7,890 nt of DNA, taken from Rickettsiales bacterium. GTDB lineage: Bacteria; Pseudomonadota; Alphaproteobacteria; Rickettsiales; Anaplasmataceae. This document shows positions 7,656-7,890 of the stretch, piece by piece. Position numbers and translations under genes: made by a program. The stretch spans positions 1 through 7,890 of the forward strand of contig JAITUS010000053.1 in assembly GCA_031286185.1 (NCBI GenBank), read 5' to 3'. How positions within the stretch are numbered: position 1 is the first letter of the stretch; each line of letters opens with the position of its first letter. The notes beneath the pieces are model-generated. The model saw nothing but the letters and a program-made list of their open reading frames with translations, was not told the origin of the DNA and did not search any database.

Positions 7656-7684
7656 TTGACAAATTCCGCCAGCCCCTTTATCAT
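7656..7684 (+). promoter_or_regulatory. Near-consensus sigma-70 promoter
   Basis: A perfect -35 box TTGACA (7656-7661) and a -10 box TATCAT (7679-7684) are separated by exactly 17 bp, so transcription would start near 7691. It is the strongest promoter match in the window. It points rightward, away from the AsmA-like gene, into a stretch with no plus-strand ORF but with clear folding potential. A chance match to a full TTGACA with ideal spacing is less likely here because the spacer itself is GC-rich (CCGCCAGCCCC). Confidence 0.5.
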
Positions 7685-7690
7685 GATGTG

Positions 7691-7814
7691 TAGTACAATG
7701 ATACAAATTAAAAATCTTCCCATCCTCCGCTGGTTTTTCGATCTGAAATCCTATTTCTACCTGATCACGACCGTATCTGTTCAGGGGACCGGCTGAGGAA
7801 CAAGCAAAAAGGCT
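7691..7814 (+). ncRNA. Candidate structured small RNA, identity unknown
   Basis: Downstream of the strong promoter lies a stretch clearly richer in GC than the other spacers. It can fold: TCCTCCGCTGG (7723-7733) pairs with CCGGCTGAGGA (7789-7799) with one mismatch and one G-U pair, and CTT (7716-7718) with AAG (7802-7804) could extend this helix. Inside it, GATC (7740-7743) pairs with 7763-7766 around the perfect hairpin GAAAT/ATTTC (7745-7757); alternatively CCTGA (7760-7764) pairs with TCAGG (7781-7785). A long interrupted hairpin behind a strong promoter resembles 6S RNA in general plan, but I do not recognise conserved 6S, SRP, tmRNA or RNase P motifs. The 3' end is not defined by any terminator. 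The minus strand is open across the same bases (7566-7814), so a decayed coding remnant is the main alternative. Confidence 0.3.
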
Positions 7815-7890
7815 TTAAATGATCTATTTTTCGCCTAAAAGCGTGCAAAGTGTTAACAAATCAACCACATTACATCTTATTTAGCCCACT
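7815..7890. other. Right-end spacer, nothing identified
   Basis: The last bases of the window are AT-rich with stops in all plus frames that matter. They show no tRNA, terminator or gene start. Their style (ending in TTATTTAGCCCACT) reminds me of sequence that recurs between Wolbachia genes, but that is only an impression. Confidence 0.3.

Noticed and set aside
7691..7814. tmRNA, SRP RNA or RNase P RNA as the identity of the GC-rich right-end region
   Set aside because: No T-loop/CCA acceptor pieces, no SRP GGAAG-type apical motif and no RNase P core (GAGGAAAGTC-like) could be found.

Overview
The window looks like chromosomal DNA of an AT-rich, reduced alphaproteobacterium of the Rickettsiales, most likely Wolbachia or a close relative. 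The basis is low GC, long A/T-rich spacers, rickettsial-type CoxA, CoxB and CtaB proteins, and the 3' end of a group II intron, which many arthropod Wolbachia carry. The identification rests on pattern recognition, not on a database search.

Layout. Bases 1-112 are the 3' end of a group II intron: domains V and VI fold, including a bulged branch-point A. Bases 113-869 have no confident gene. They hold a possible broken minus-strand reading frame (119-360), a 106-bp inverted repeat (564-669) and a good promoter candidate (808-836). Bases 870-4199 are a tight cytochrome c oxidase operon: coxB (subunit II), coxA (subunit I), ctaB (heme O synthase) and a 35-codon single-membrane-span ORF at 4092-4199 that resembles the CoxF/CtaF protein found at this place in other alphaproteobacteria. 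After an 80-bp gap come rnhA (RNase HI) and a 967-residue AsmA/YhdP-like envelope protein, which overlap by 8 bp. Bases 7614-7890 carry no convincing protein gene. They do hold a near-consensus sigma-70 promoter followed by a relatively GC-rich, foldable stretch that may be a small RNA gene.

How the genes fit together. CoxB and CoxA form the catalytic core of an aa3-type (A1) terminal oxidase. CtaB makes heme O, the precursor of the heme A in CoxA, and the CoxF-like peptide probably belongs to the same assembly group. The usual alphaproteobacterial followers ctaG (Cox11) and coxC (subunit III) are not here, so the oxidase genes are split in this genome. RnhA (RNA:DNA hybrid removal) and the AsmA-like protein (probable lipid traffic between inner and outer membranes) form a separate, functionally unrelated pair.

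Most of the window is conserved core genome. The parts worth a second look are the intergenic regions at the two ends and the small CoxF-like ORF. I see no clear new multi-gene system.
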